Shown piece after piece: positions 1 through 11,400 of a stretch of 64,000 bases of DNA; position 1 is the first letter of the stretch; every line of letters begins with the position of its first letter. A program made the position numbers and the translations under genes. A model generated the notes under the pieces. The model was not told the origin of the DNA and did no database searches. It worked only from the letters and a program-made list of their open reading frames with translations. Where the stretch lies: positions 12,340,501-12,404,500 of the forward strand of contig OZ018417.1 of NCBI GenBank assembly GCA_963969595.1. The letters are read 5' to 3'. This DNA comes from Neckera pumila. Its lineage: Eukaryota > Streptophyta > Bryopsida > Hypnales > Neckeraceae.

Positions 1-371
1 ATGCAATGCAATGCAATCAAGGCCCAAATTCAACAACCACAAAAGCAAGAAGAAGAAGAAGAAGAATGTGCGAGCCAAGAGGGAGCTCGGAAGGGAGCCC
101 TTCCTGCTTGTATGGGTATTGGAAATTTGGAATACACTACAGTAATACGTTACTGTTGCAAATGCTTTGTACTGCATTGAGAAAAAAGATTCGATTTTGA
201 GCGGTAAGCAGAGGAGCGACAAGAATGTGGAATAATATGTATGCACTGCAGGGCATGTGCCTCACAGAATACATGCGTGCGTTCATTTCATTACATTCTT
301 TAGGGAGGCTGTTGTAGCATTCTGGAATCAGTCATGATGCCTTGAATCTTGAGTGTCCATTATGTTGTTGG

Positions 372-490
372 GTAAGTATGCAGACCCATAATCAACAGTG
401 ACCCAAATGCCACACTTTTGGACTAAAAAGGTTACAAAAACTTCGATATGGATTACATAAGATGTACACAATCAAAACATGAGAGTTTAG
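372..490. repeat. Dispersed repeat, copy 1
   Basis: A stretch of about 115 bp (dispersed phrases such as ATAATCAACA, CCAAATGC and ACACAATCAAAACATGAGAG) recurs in diverged form at about 13095-13200 in the same orientation. It has no coding potential. The family is not identified. The rest of 1-1661 apart from the MITE at 527-721 shows nothing I recognise. Confidence 0.5.
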
Positions 491-526
491 GACAGCAATG
501 TTGGATTTGGGTGCAAATAGAGACAA

Positions 527-721
527 TAGAGATAATTGTAAAGTGTGTGCAATGCAGTACCAAGAGTTGGAGTTTGAGGAAAACATTGGATGAAACTCTG
601 TGGAGCACCTAAACTGGGGTCTGATGGAGTTTGGTGTTGTGTTTCTTCTATACTATCAATTAGTTAAACCTTCCTATGACACCACTATTAGAAATGGGGA
701 CGGCCTTTATGACTAACTCTA
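527..721 (-). mobile_element. MITE family 1 (GAGTTAATCG ends), copy 1
   Basis: About 195 bp ending in near-perfect inverted repeats (left TAGAGATAATTGTAAAG, right CTTTATGACTAACTCTA). Relative to the copies at 27936-28121 and 53468-53639 it is in reverse orientation. The interior carries the same diagnostic phrases, such as the complement of ACCAAACTCCATCA. The terminal TA on both sides would fit a TA target-site duplication, as in Tc1/mariner-derived MITEs. It is too short to code for a transposase. Confidence 0.75.
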
Positions 722-1661
722 GTACTTTGAAAATTTGTAACTTATTCATATGGTGTTCAAATAATGCATGCTAATAGTATATTGAAATCCTCTTTCAGTA
801 ACCAATAAAATCCAATCAAAATAAGTTATGTTTAATAATAGGAACTATATAGGAACTATGTTTAATAATAGCAACTAACGAAATTAGTTGTAATTGGTGA
901 TAATTATAGGTGTACATACCTTCATGGGTTTCAATAATGTTTGTTGATGTCAAGATTGGATGGTAGAGTGGATTTTCAATTTTTTTTTTTATGTTTGTTG
1001 CATGAGGAAAACTCACAATTAAAGCTTTGACACCCCAAAAAACTCAAAACTCAACAAATAACATCCTTGACAATTCTAAGAGCCTCTTAGGTTGTAGTTT
1101 GTACGATTTATTGCTTAAAAGCAATACAATGTTTTTCCAGGGTTTAAGGTTTATTTGAGCCTATACTATTCGATGCTTCAACAGAATTCCAAGGACCTAA
1201 GCTACATGCTACACTCGTATAGAATGTTCATAATTTGCACAAGAAAGAGGTGGAGAAAAGATGATAAAACGGAGAAGATAATCAAAATCTTGCCGATTTA
1301 TGTAGTTTTTGTGAAAGAAACGTTTTACAGCGGTTTCAAAGGTACGCTATCTCGACACTATTGCGGACTCCAATATTTTCAAAACATGCAATGTTTCTAC
1401 AAAAATGCCAGATATCTTAGGTTTCGCTTCAGTACAAAGTCACCAGCGCTGATACACTGTAGCTACAATAATTTCAAAGGGCTTTGATACAACCTTCTTT
1501 AAGAGAGCTGCCCACATATCTGCTGCTATCATATTCGGAAGCTAGCATATTTGGAATGTACTAGCAAACTGAGGTTCAACACAACTCATGTACAGGAACA
1601 ATTTGCCTCTTGTCAACTACATAATAAGAACAAAAACAACGAAAGTAGATTGAAAACATAC

Positions 1662-4600
1662 TCAATCCTTAATCAAACTAATTAAGACTGCATCATCAGT
1701 TGTCTTGGGTTTAAGTGAGCCAGGAACGTCTGACTGCTTGAGTGATCCATTTGAGCTTGAGGAAGTGGCAATTGTCTTGGGTTTAAGTGAGCCAGGAAAG
1801 TCTGACTGCTTAAGTGCTCCATTTGGACTTGAGGAAGTGGCAGGCTTGAACTCATAAGGCCCTTGCTTCACCCCCCAAACCTGAAAATTGCAGGTACCAG
1901 TAAGAAAGAGTTTCATGTCTCATAAGGTGTAGTGTGAAATTAAACTCACAAGATTCAACACCCATATATAAATTGTATCGGGTTACATGTGCACTTGAAG
2001 GAGACTTTATACCTGCTTGCCAGCATCATCATATGCACGGTCCCAGCAGTGAATTTCTCCATTTTTATAGATGCTGAGTTCTGACGTGCATGTAGACGCT
2101 CCATTCTGCAACAACGCAAGCTTCATAAGAAAAAATTCATATGCGTGAAACAGAATCAAAAACCAAGAACTGGAGTACTCTATGTAGTATACGTCTGTTT
2201 CAAATCCAAGTATCCACAAGTTGGGCTACATTTTCAGCAACAAGCGTAAAGTAGTAAAAGCTGTAAAGCTAGGTGGCATGAGCGGAGAAAGACACGAAGT
2301 ATTCTGATGAGGTCTTACTTTGATAATTGTCTAAACACTTTCTACAAATATGTGGAAGAGCTTGATATGGTCATAAAAAAGATTGATTCCATCGCCACAT
2401 ACCCAAGCGTTCGGAAAGCCTCCTGGCGGAGTAGATCCTTCATACAAGCAACGCCGTCCCCGGTCACAGGCTGAAAGATAGACGGTGCTCAGATGCTCCG
2501 CCATATCCTGCATTTCACAGCAGAATACCACTTAGCATAAGTTCTACACAAAAGATTGAAAAAAAATGGATCTTCAGCGTAGTCACGAATTTATATTTCT
2601 TATGCTAAAAAGGAACGAAAATCGAACCAAATCAAAAGATTATGCAAGCTAGGTTCTCCTTACCTTGAGCACCTCATCAGGTTGAGGTCTTTGATCTTTA
2701 GGCCGTTCACAAAACTTTCGGTACTCTTCAATATTCCGCACCGCATAGGAACCGACCTGCATCTCAAACTAAAACACATAACTCCAAGTGTCCAGAAGCC
2801 AGAATTACCTCAACAATAAAAGCCTGAAGTGATCACATTATAACCTGTTTATTTCGTAAAACTAGACAATCTCAAAGAATTTTAGACATTATCATGAAGA
2901 ACATCTTCCCCATGATACATCTGAAGGCCTCAGGGAGACTTTCCCATGGACGTGGGAAAGATTCTCTTTGCGATGTCTAAAAGTTCTCGAAAGAGTCTAA
3001 TATTCTCTAAAACTTTGTTATTATGTTAAGATATAACTTGGAAAAAATATGGAGAACGAATTTAGCCCAAAAGCTGACCTCCACATCACACTTCATCTCC
3101 TTTGGACAGGGCTTCACACCGTAGAACCTCTGCAAAAAATCCACCACAAAACCAATTATCTACCAGGTAGTGCATTCCTACTCCACAAACATTCTAAACC
3201 AAACTTCCTGACCCCTACGGACAGATAATCTGAACTGAAGTTCAGTGATTGGAAAAATATGATACCTGACGAAAGGGCCTCTCTGGGGTCCTGCAAAAGG
3301 CCTGTAGTGTCATCAGAAAAAAATATAAGACTGTAATATAAGACTGCCTCGAGAACTCAATAGGTACACTTTTCTTACATGATCAAGCGCATTTCAGAAA
3401 ACTGGAAATTAAAGTCACACGAGACAAGCAATACAAGCTCAAATACCTGCTCGAAGTACAGAACTCGTCCTCCATCTGCTAAAACGGTGGCTGGGCAAGC
3501 GAGTAACCTGATTTCACAATGGCATTCAACCACGCTTCAGTAGGTCACAGTTCCACAAAATTTCAAATTTCTATTGATGGCATGAGGACTATTATCAGTA
3601 AAATTAAGCTCTTTCACGAACTTTTAGACAGCATCATACTCAGTTTCCTCCATGTTTTAAGGGTAAAGTCTCCCAATATTTAAAATTTCATACTGATGGT
3701 ACAACGCATGGTTTTCAGGAAATGAGATTGTTTCAAGAACTTTCAGACATTGAAATGGGAATTCTCTCCATAGAAATGTATGGTGTCCATTTGAAAAAAC
3801 AGTAGCTGGGCAAGTGAGTAACCTTCTTCGACAATGCACATCAAGTAAGCCTCGGTGGATCACAGCTCCACAAAATTTCAAAGTCATGTTGATAGCATAA
3901 AACAGGGTTTTCAGGGAACTTAAAACTGTTTCAAAACTTCTAGGCAACATTATAAAATGAACTTTCTTCATGGGGAGGTGTCCTTATGGTCTCAGTGAAT
4001 ATACAGACACTTCATTACAACATTGGATATAGTAAACTTTTCCTTAGTACTGAAAACTTCCTAGTATTCTCTTCTAGAGAGCAGCAATCACTCACAGGAG
4101 CTGCAGAATGAATACCTGAGGTTGAAGTATGTCATTGGATCTCGAGCTGCTTGCTCCGTGGAAAACTGCAATTGAAGCTCACAATGGCGTCAGCAAACCT
4201 CGTCAACCAATTTCATACATGCAAAACACAAAACAAATCCCTAAAACACATTTGTTCTCAGAAATTCCTGCAATTGAAGCTCACACTAGCGTCTGTAAAA
4301 CTCGTCAAACAAATTCATGCACGAAAAAAAAAAAAAATCCCTTAAACAGACTTGCTCTCTGAAATTCCAGCAATGGAAGCTCACAATGGCGTCTGCAAAG
4401 CTCATCAAAAAAACTCATGTCCAGAAACACCAAAAAATTCCTAAAACATACTTGCTCTCTCAAATTCCAGTAATTGAAGCTCAAATTGGAACCTAATCAA
4501 GCGAATTCACGCACGAAAAACACAAAACAAGTCCCTAAAATACACTTGTAATTCCTGCAATTGCAACTCAAAATCACCTTCTCCCCGCTGAGAGCCTGCG

Positions 4601-4928
4601 CCACCACACGAGCATGATCCCACCGCGTGGTCCTCTTCGTCAACTTGCGCAGAAGAAGAACGCCTCCGATCACACAAACCGCTTTGATTACCCACCCTCG
4701 CCATTTTCCTCTGCCACCCCCACCACTCTCATTCTTGTTGTACCTTCTGTTCATGGTGTCCCCATTGAAGCTTCCAGTTTCATTGTAGCTCTCGCCTAAA
4801 TTGAAGCTTTCATGAGCACCCGGCGAACTCGCTTCGAAATCTCTAAAGCTGGAATTTGCATCAAAGCTCCCCGAACTGCTGCGCGAAATGTGCGTCGGAG
4901 TTCGTGGGGACAAAATTGACGGATCCAT
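1662..4928 (-). CDS. CRL: CRUMPLED LEAF-type protein (CpcT/CpeT-like chromophore lyase family), plastid envelope
   Basis: Nine coding exons on the minus strand: 4578-4928, 4116-4165, 3447-3507, 3266-3301, 3079-3129, 2664-2756, 2403-2507, 2013-2105, 1662-1880. All introns are GT-AG and phases join exactly, giving 352 residues (Arabidopsis CRL has about 329). A Ser-rich N-terminus of about 75 residues is followed by one membrane segment (about 78-94) and the signature KLTKRTTRWDHA. The CpcT-like domain follows with YFNLRLLACP, RCLYEGSTPPGGFPN and GPYEFKPATSSS, which match CRL closely. CRL is a plastid envelope protein needed for plastid division and normal cell growth; bilin lyase activity has not been established for it. 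The last exon duplicates a short internal peptide (QSDFPGSLKPKT and QSDVPGSLKPKT), so the tail is longer than usual. It is transcribed divergently from PPR4. The start is the first ATG ahead of the conserved membrane segment. Confidence 0.93.
3796..3850 (-). pseudogene. Relic duplicate of CRL exon 3 inside intron 2
   Basis: Between exons 2 and 3 of CRL lies a diverged copy of exon 3. It encodes RLLTCPATV where the real exon encodes RLLACPATV, again preceded by an AG acceptor-like site. The second half has drifted and has no donor at the matching position, so it is probably not spliced in. It sits in a larger tandem duplication of the surrounding intron (about 3540-3660 and 3670-3960 share phrases such as CACAAAATTTCAAA). 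Confidence 0.75.
4168..4575. repeat. Minisatellite of ~100-bp units in CRL intron 1
   Basis: Units begin near 4168, 4270, 4371, 4471 and 4558 with GCAATTGAAGCTCAC-like sequence and continue with ACTCGTCAA- and AAACACAAAA-like phrases. There are four diverged copies and the start of a fifth, with a period of 100-102 bp. The array fills almost the whole intron between exons 1 and 2 of CRL and includes the acceptor-side ATTGCAG motif. Confidence 0.85.
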
Positions 4929-5483
4929 TGAATCTCACATCCCAGCTACAAGTGGTAAAATCTCAGCTACGAATGGCAAAATCTCAGTTACTATGGCAAA
5001 ATCCCAGAGCCCAACTTTCAAATTCCAATCCCTCCTCTTGTTACTCAGAATTTAGGGTTCGATATGTCGCCCAAATTTCGATTCAAAAGGCTTGTTCGAT
5101 ACCAAAGTTACGTTATGGAGGGGAAGAAGAAGAAGAAGAGTCTGTGACCGGGATGGATGAGGAGTCTAAGACCGTCGATGCTGAAGAGGATAAGCCCCTG
5201 TTGGTAATTGGTCTTCTCTCCGGGTCTTGGGGGTTTCTCTCTGCCTGTTTGTGAGCTTGCTTCCTCTCTCCGAAATTGTGAAGAATTCGTGAAAATTTTG
5301 TGACAATGTTTTTCGGCAATTGGCGTTTTAAGATTTACATGGATTGTTGAGGGGGCAGAGTTCTGCTTTTGAAACCCTACAAATGCTATAACTTACAGGG
5401 CTACTGAGGTAATCAGGGTAGATGGTCGTAGCAGAGCAATGTTGTGCTGAATCGCAGAGCTTAGACAGCCTTTGGTTGTCACC
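4929..5483. promoter_or_regulatory. Divergent CRL/PPR4 promoter and leader region
   Basis: Only 555 bp separate the two start codons, so both genes must share promoter sequence. Visible motifs are a telo-box-like TTTAGGGTT near 5051 and AAACCCTA near 5374, both common in plant housekeeping and translation-related promoters. No clear TATA box was found. A purine-rich GAAGAAGAAG stretch lies at 5121-5139. Confidence 0.6.
5153..5254 (+). other. Possible upstream ORF or leader exon of PPR4 (33 codons)
   Basis: An ATG at 5153 opens a 33-residue frame rich in acidic residues at the start, ending at TGA 5254. A shorter frame of 10 codons lies just upstream (5115-5147). If transcription of PPR4 starts before 5115, both would be upstream ORFs. 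A GTAATT after codon 17 could instead serve as a donor. Nothing in it resembles a known protein, and it may be untranslated. Confidence 0.3.
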
Positions 5484-8400
5484 ATGGGGCATTACGTGCC
5501 GGACTGTCTCACTCGAGCTTGCAGTCGCGCGTCCAGCTCGCAACCATTCTGCTGGAGCAATTTGTTGCGAGAGGCAAACGTTTGTAAGTTCAAACCTAAT
5601 CAGATTGCTCTAAACCCTGGTCGGTTGCAAGCCTGGCCGAATGTGAGCTGCTCGGTTGCATTTACGCCCGATTCCGCTACTTTGCCGAGCAAATTAAAGC
5701 AAGAATTGTCTACCAATTGCAGCAGCAGGAATGTTTTATTGAAAGAAGGCACAGAATTCGCAAAGGAAGAGTCACGAGCGTTGGCTGGTGACCCCGGGAA
5801 GGTGTTCGTGGGAAATTTAGGGTACCACGTGAAACGAGAGGCCGTGAAGGAGTTTTTCTCGCAATGCGGGCCTGTGCGCGACATCATCTTCATACGAAGT
5901 CATGACGATCCCGAGCGGAATAAGGGCTATTGTTTTTTGTTTTTTGGGGGAGAGGATCCGAATGTGGCAGCTGTGCGAGCTGCGGAGGAACTTGATGGGG
6001 CGGATTTTTATGGGAAGATGCTGAGAGTGAAGATTGACGATGGGCGATGGGAGCGTGAGCGGCGTGAGCAACGCGAGCGATGGGTCGAGACTGGCGCGGT
6101 AGGTCTTCGCTTTTCTTCGTCACAGTGCTTTGAAAATTCTTGAGTCTTGTGAGACATTCAGTCTTAGGAGATTGATATGGTTATGGCTTCAATTTTGTTA
6201 TGGCTGTCTGTTGTTCAAAATTCATTGGCTGTTTTGATTGTGCGAGGGGTTAGGGTTTTAGCATGGTCTCTGAAATTTAAGGAGTTTTAGGACTGAAGCG
6301 ACCTTATTGTAAACTTCACATTGCCAAGAATGAGCTTGTGAACCTCAGAATGCGAACAATGAGCTCATGAGCTGACACTACCACAAGCACCCTGTTTACT
6401 TGGGTTGTTAGGCGTTCTATAGTTATTGTTACGAGTTCTGTGGCACTGGAAATCTAGCAATTAACAATTAGCTCATGACCTGATACTGTAGTACCTTAAG
6501 CTTATAATTTCACAATATGAAACACATTATTCAAAGATAATATGTGAACGTTTTTCATGACAGCGGATTGAAAATTTCTCAAAACCTTGAGTCTTGGGAG
6601 ACATTCGGTCTTGTGAGATAGATATGGTTATGGCTTTCTGTTGTTCAAAATTCTTAGGTAGTTGAATTGTTCGAGGGGATAGGGTTTTAGCATGGTCTCT
6701 GAAAAGAGTTTGAGCACTAAAGCCATGTGTAAACCTCACAATGCTCACAATGAGCAAATGAACGGACACTACCACAAAATACCCTGTTTACCTAGGTTGT
6801 TAGGGAGTTTCGTAGTTATTTTTACGAGTCCTGTGGCGCTGTAAATCTATAAATAAACAATGAGCTCATGACCTGATAGTAATGTAAAGTCTTCATTCAT
6901 CATACAGTAAAGGAGAGGTTCCATTCAGGTGAACTTTGAGCCTTTACCTTTAACAATCTAGAAACGTGTGTCATCAAAAAAACTGCACATTTATCCTCTG
7001 TCAAGCTAAAAATCAATTGCACAAAAACTAAATGTCAATAGATTAAGTGTTTACACACTTTACACAAATCTTAGTACAGCTGTATAGTCAATGAAGCATC
7101 TAATGTACTGTATGGTGAATGGAGCCTCTACTTCACCTTAAGCTCTCAATATATAACATCCCTGGTTTAGTGGGGTTGTTGTTAGGGAGTTGTACAGTTA
7201 TTGTTAGGTATCAATGTTAGGTCATTAGCTCGTTGTTGGCTGAGTGTAAGGTTTAGAATGTGACTGATCCCGAGTCTCTGCAAAGAACCGACAGAATGTA
7301 ACGACTAGAGTTGTTTGATTTTCATACAAGCCGCCCTCTTGAGCAGATTAGAATCACGTGTGGCAGGAGAGGGAGCCTCAATCAGAATGGCATGAAGAGA
7401 GAGAGAAAGCATCGAATGATTTTCGAAAATTGGTAGAAGATCACCCCAAAGATGTGCGGAAGGTAGTTGGTGCTTTCTATAAGATTGAAAAGGTTAGTAA
7501 TCGAATCTTTACCCTCCATTTCATCCGTTGCATGCTTAGTTTGTGCAGATTTTAGGTTTTCGTATTTGAACCTCCATACTCACAAATATGGTTTGGTGTA
7601 CTGAAGAGTTGATGGATTTTTTACAGCCAAAGCGTCGAGATTATACATTGCTAGTAAATTACTATGGAAAGCGTGGGGATAAGCACAGCGCTCGGGCTGT
7701 ATTTGAGAGTATGCGAGCTGCAGGCACTGACCCAAACGTCCATGCTTACACCAAGTAAACCCAAAGTCACAGTTTTGGACTCCTGTTGTAATTCTCTAAA
7801 CTACTGTTTCGCGTATGATCATTTTATATGGAAATCTTTCCGTTCTCCTTCGTAACAAACTAGGTTTCTTTTTGTGGGAAACCAGCTTGGTACATGCATA
7901 CGCAGTGGCCCGCGATTTGCGAGGAGCAGTGGCTTGTGTTGAGGAGATGGAAGCTGACGGAATCGTTCCAAATGAAGCAACCTTTAGTGTGATTATTTCG
8001 GGTTATGGAAGATTGGGAGATGTCAAGTATGTATCTCTGTCTCACGGATTTCACTGATCTAGTAAATCTCTCTGGGTTGCGCAAGCTAGAAATAGTAATT
8101 CCACTTTGGCAGATAATATTAACGTTTGAATAATGTTTCTTTTGCTCAAAAAAGTAGGTTATAATTTCTTCTTTCTATAGGTACATTTTTGCCTTTCTAA
8201 ATGATATACTTCAATATGCAAATGACCACTTTTGGCAATTTGGGCACTTTGGTTGTAGCCTCCTTCCCAGGAATTCGTTTCGGCCATCTTATTCAGTCGG
8301 TTCATCACTTAATTTCTTCACAGCATGCACTGTATTCCCTGTGGTCCCCCCTATTATTCCAATGTGTCTGCATCGAATTGTTTATCTTTTCTGGTTTCTA

Positions 8401-11400
8401 AGGTGGACAAAGACGTGACTATTCATAGGCCTTACGTAGAGCTTCTCGCATTTACAAGCTTGTTGCATGTTGAAGAGCTGCAGAGATTTGGTTTCAAAGA
8501 GCACTGAGTGAGAGCTGCCATCATAATGGTGTTATTTATAACAATATCATCAACGCTCACTGGTAGGATTCGTTCTATATGTCATTCTTGTCTCTTTGGT
8601 TAATAGCTATTTTTCAGGTTGTGAATGTAAGCGTCATCGATTTTGTCATGCTTCTCCAAAGACCAATAATGATTTTTGGGGAAGTGCAGCAAAGCAGGCA
8701 ATATGGAGCGGGCTGAAGCTTTAGTGGTAGATATGGAGGATCATGGGCTAGGGGCAACGCTTGGTCTTTACAACATGATGTTGGACGGCTATGCTCATTG
8801 TCGTGCTGAGATTCAATGCGTGGATGTCTTTCGCAAATTGAAGGCAAGTTCTCACTCCCTTAGAAGTTAATGCTCTTGTATATTTTGGTTCACAGGCTCT
8901 CATTACAATGCCTGTTCATCCCACCATTAGATTCACAAACTTCTTAATGTTAAGTTAATAGGCTATAGATCGTATAGTCCTCCTATTGAGTTAATTTTAA
9001 GTCAAGTTTAGTGTAACACAAATGGTGTTCACTTAATATTAGTGTGATGTTAGTGTTATTAGCACTCACTTGGCAACCATTAAGTTAACATGGACTTGAC
9101 AGAGTTTTAATATTGATCTATGTCCTAATAGATTAGCATCAATTTACATCAATAACTTTGTCAATCTAATGGGGGATCGTTTATGACATGTTTTCCATTA
9201 AATGATCAAAACCATGCGGTACAAGCAAACGCAGATTGTTTATACTCACCTGCACTTTTCTTTGGTTTCAGGACACGGGCATGTCTCCAACTGTTGTAAG
9301 CTACGGTTGTCTCATAAATCTGTACTCGAAGGTACATCCCACATTTCCGCTGAATGTTCTATCACTTTGTGACTGTGTGCTCCATCCAGTCAATGTAATT
9401 CATTATCGTCCTTGGACATTGCAGCTTGGGAAGATGACCAAGGCATTGGAGATTTGCAACGAAATGGAGGCTCAAGGAATCATGCACAACCGCAAGACGT
9501 ATTCGATGATCATTGATGGATATGTACATCTAGGTGATATGATAAATGCATTCTCTGTCTTCGAAGACATGTCCAAAGCAGGCATTAATCCGGATGGCGT
9601 TACTTACAATATTCTAGTGAATGCCTTCTGCAAAAATCGACAAATGAAGCGAGCTGTACAGCTGCTTGCCCGCATGGAGAAAGGGGGTTACCCACCCACA
9701 CTGCAAACATATACCACGATCATTGCTGGCTTTATGAAAGTTGGAGATGTGCGGATGGCGCTTGAAACAGTTCGGGACATGAAGCTGGCTGGTTGCCGCC
9801 CAAGTGCTACGACATATAATGTCATCATGCATGGCCTTGTTCAAGCTGGCCAGGTCTGTCATTATCTTTAACCAATTCCATTTACTTTCACAAACTAATA
9901 TTTATAAATGAGCTCTTATGTATATATGTCTTAGACGTAACTTGCATTCTAGTGAACTTCAGTGATGCCTGCAAACTGAATATTGAATTGAGATTTGTGA
10001 TCGAATATAGTCAACCCTTCCCGTGCAGTTTCAGTGAGGAGAAATGAGTGCTGTCTCATTATTATGTGGGTTGAAATACCTCTCAAAGTGCTGAAGGTTC
10101 TTATATGAAGATTCTGGGCTCATAAACTCTAGTATCTTTAGAATTATCGTGGCCTACTGTAATTGCACTGAAAAGTGTAGTACTTTATGGTTAATACTAA
10201 GATTGCAAGCTTCAAACAAGAAGGCCCACTTTAGAAGCTAATAGTAACTCTCAAACATATGTCTATTGTTTAAAAATGTGGGTTATGATTTCTACTTTCT
10301 ATTGGTGCATTTTGTTACCTTCATGATACTTCTTGAATAATTTATTTCAATTCCTAGAGATGGGATTGGGCCATTTGGGCAGTTTGGAGGTAACATTGGA
10401 ATTGCTGCTAACTGTTCAAAAGATCGGTTCAACAGATGGATAGGGCTGCGTCTATCATTGATGAAATGGCGTTGGCTGGAATTCATCCAAACGAACGCAG
10501 TTACACTACCCTTATGGAGGGGTATGCTTGCGACGGAGAGATTGGCCTGGCTTTCAAGTACTTCAAGCGCATCAATGAAATAGTGCTGAAGCCAGACGTG
10601 ATTTCCTATGCGTCTCTTTTGAAGGCTTGTTGCAAGGCAGGACGCATGCAGAGTGCAGTTGCAGTGACGACAGAGATGGCAGCTGCAGGTGTCCCCATGA
10701 ACCAGTACATCTACAATATTCTCCTCGATGGGTATGTGATATTTTCTTTATCCTTCTTGATGTGTGGAAGTAAATTTCCTGTTATTAAGGAAGGTAGGAG
10801 GTCCATAAAGCGAACAGGCTCTACAGGGTTTGTAACACAGAGGTACATATTGCCTTTCTCAATGTACCAATTGTATTCGCCAATGTATCAAGCAGTGAAC
10901 ATATCAGGGGTGGACGCTTTTAGAGCCTTGTGTCATTCCAACTTCAAAATTCGTCACTAATTCCACGAAGATCCGAACAATATGAAACGACTTGGGTTAG
11001 ATGCCAATTCCATTGATCTTTCAAGGATAATTTATTGAAATATATTTCAAGAAGCCAAACTCTTCAAAATTGTGAAATGGCTGGTAAGTGGTCGCTTTAT
11101 GGACCTCCTACCTTACCTCGAAGTGCCCACATGTGGCCGCTTTCACATCTATTGGTGCATAAATAAATCATTTTTTGAAGGTTTAACAAAATGTATTGAT
11201 ATAGTACGAAGTTTATTTATCAATAGAGTTATGTTTTGAAATTTACTATCAGCTTTCAATGTGTATTTTCTATTATTATCTTGCTTGGGGGTTAATCTTT
11301 TGTTTGGTGTATGGTTTCATGGTGAATATTTTAGTAGTGGGTGCTGATTAGGACGTCGATGGTTGCAGGTGGGCTCAGAGAGGGGACATGTGGGAGGCAT

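Noticed and set aside
1155..1487. Open frame of 110 codons near the left end
   Set aside because: No recognisable motif, no supporting splice sites, AT-rich context. I could not support it as a gene.
8940..9200. MITE in PPR4 intron 6
   Set aside because: GATCGTATAGTCC and GGGGGATCGTTT at the two sides look like inverted ends, but the match is weak and no target duplication was found.
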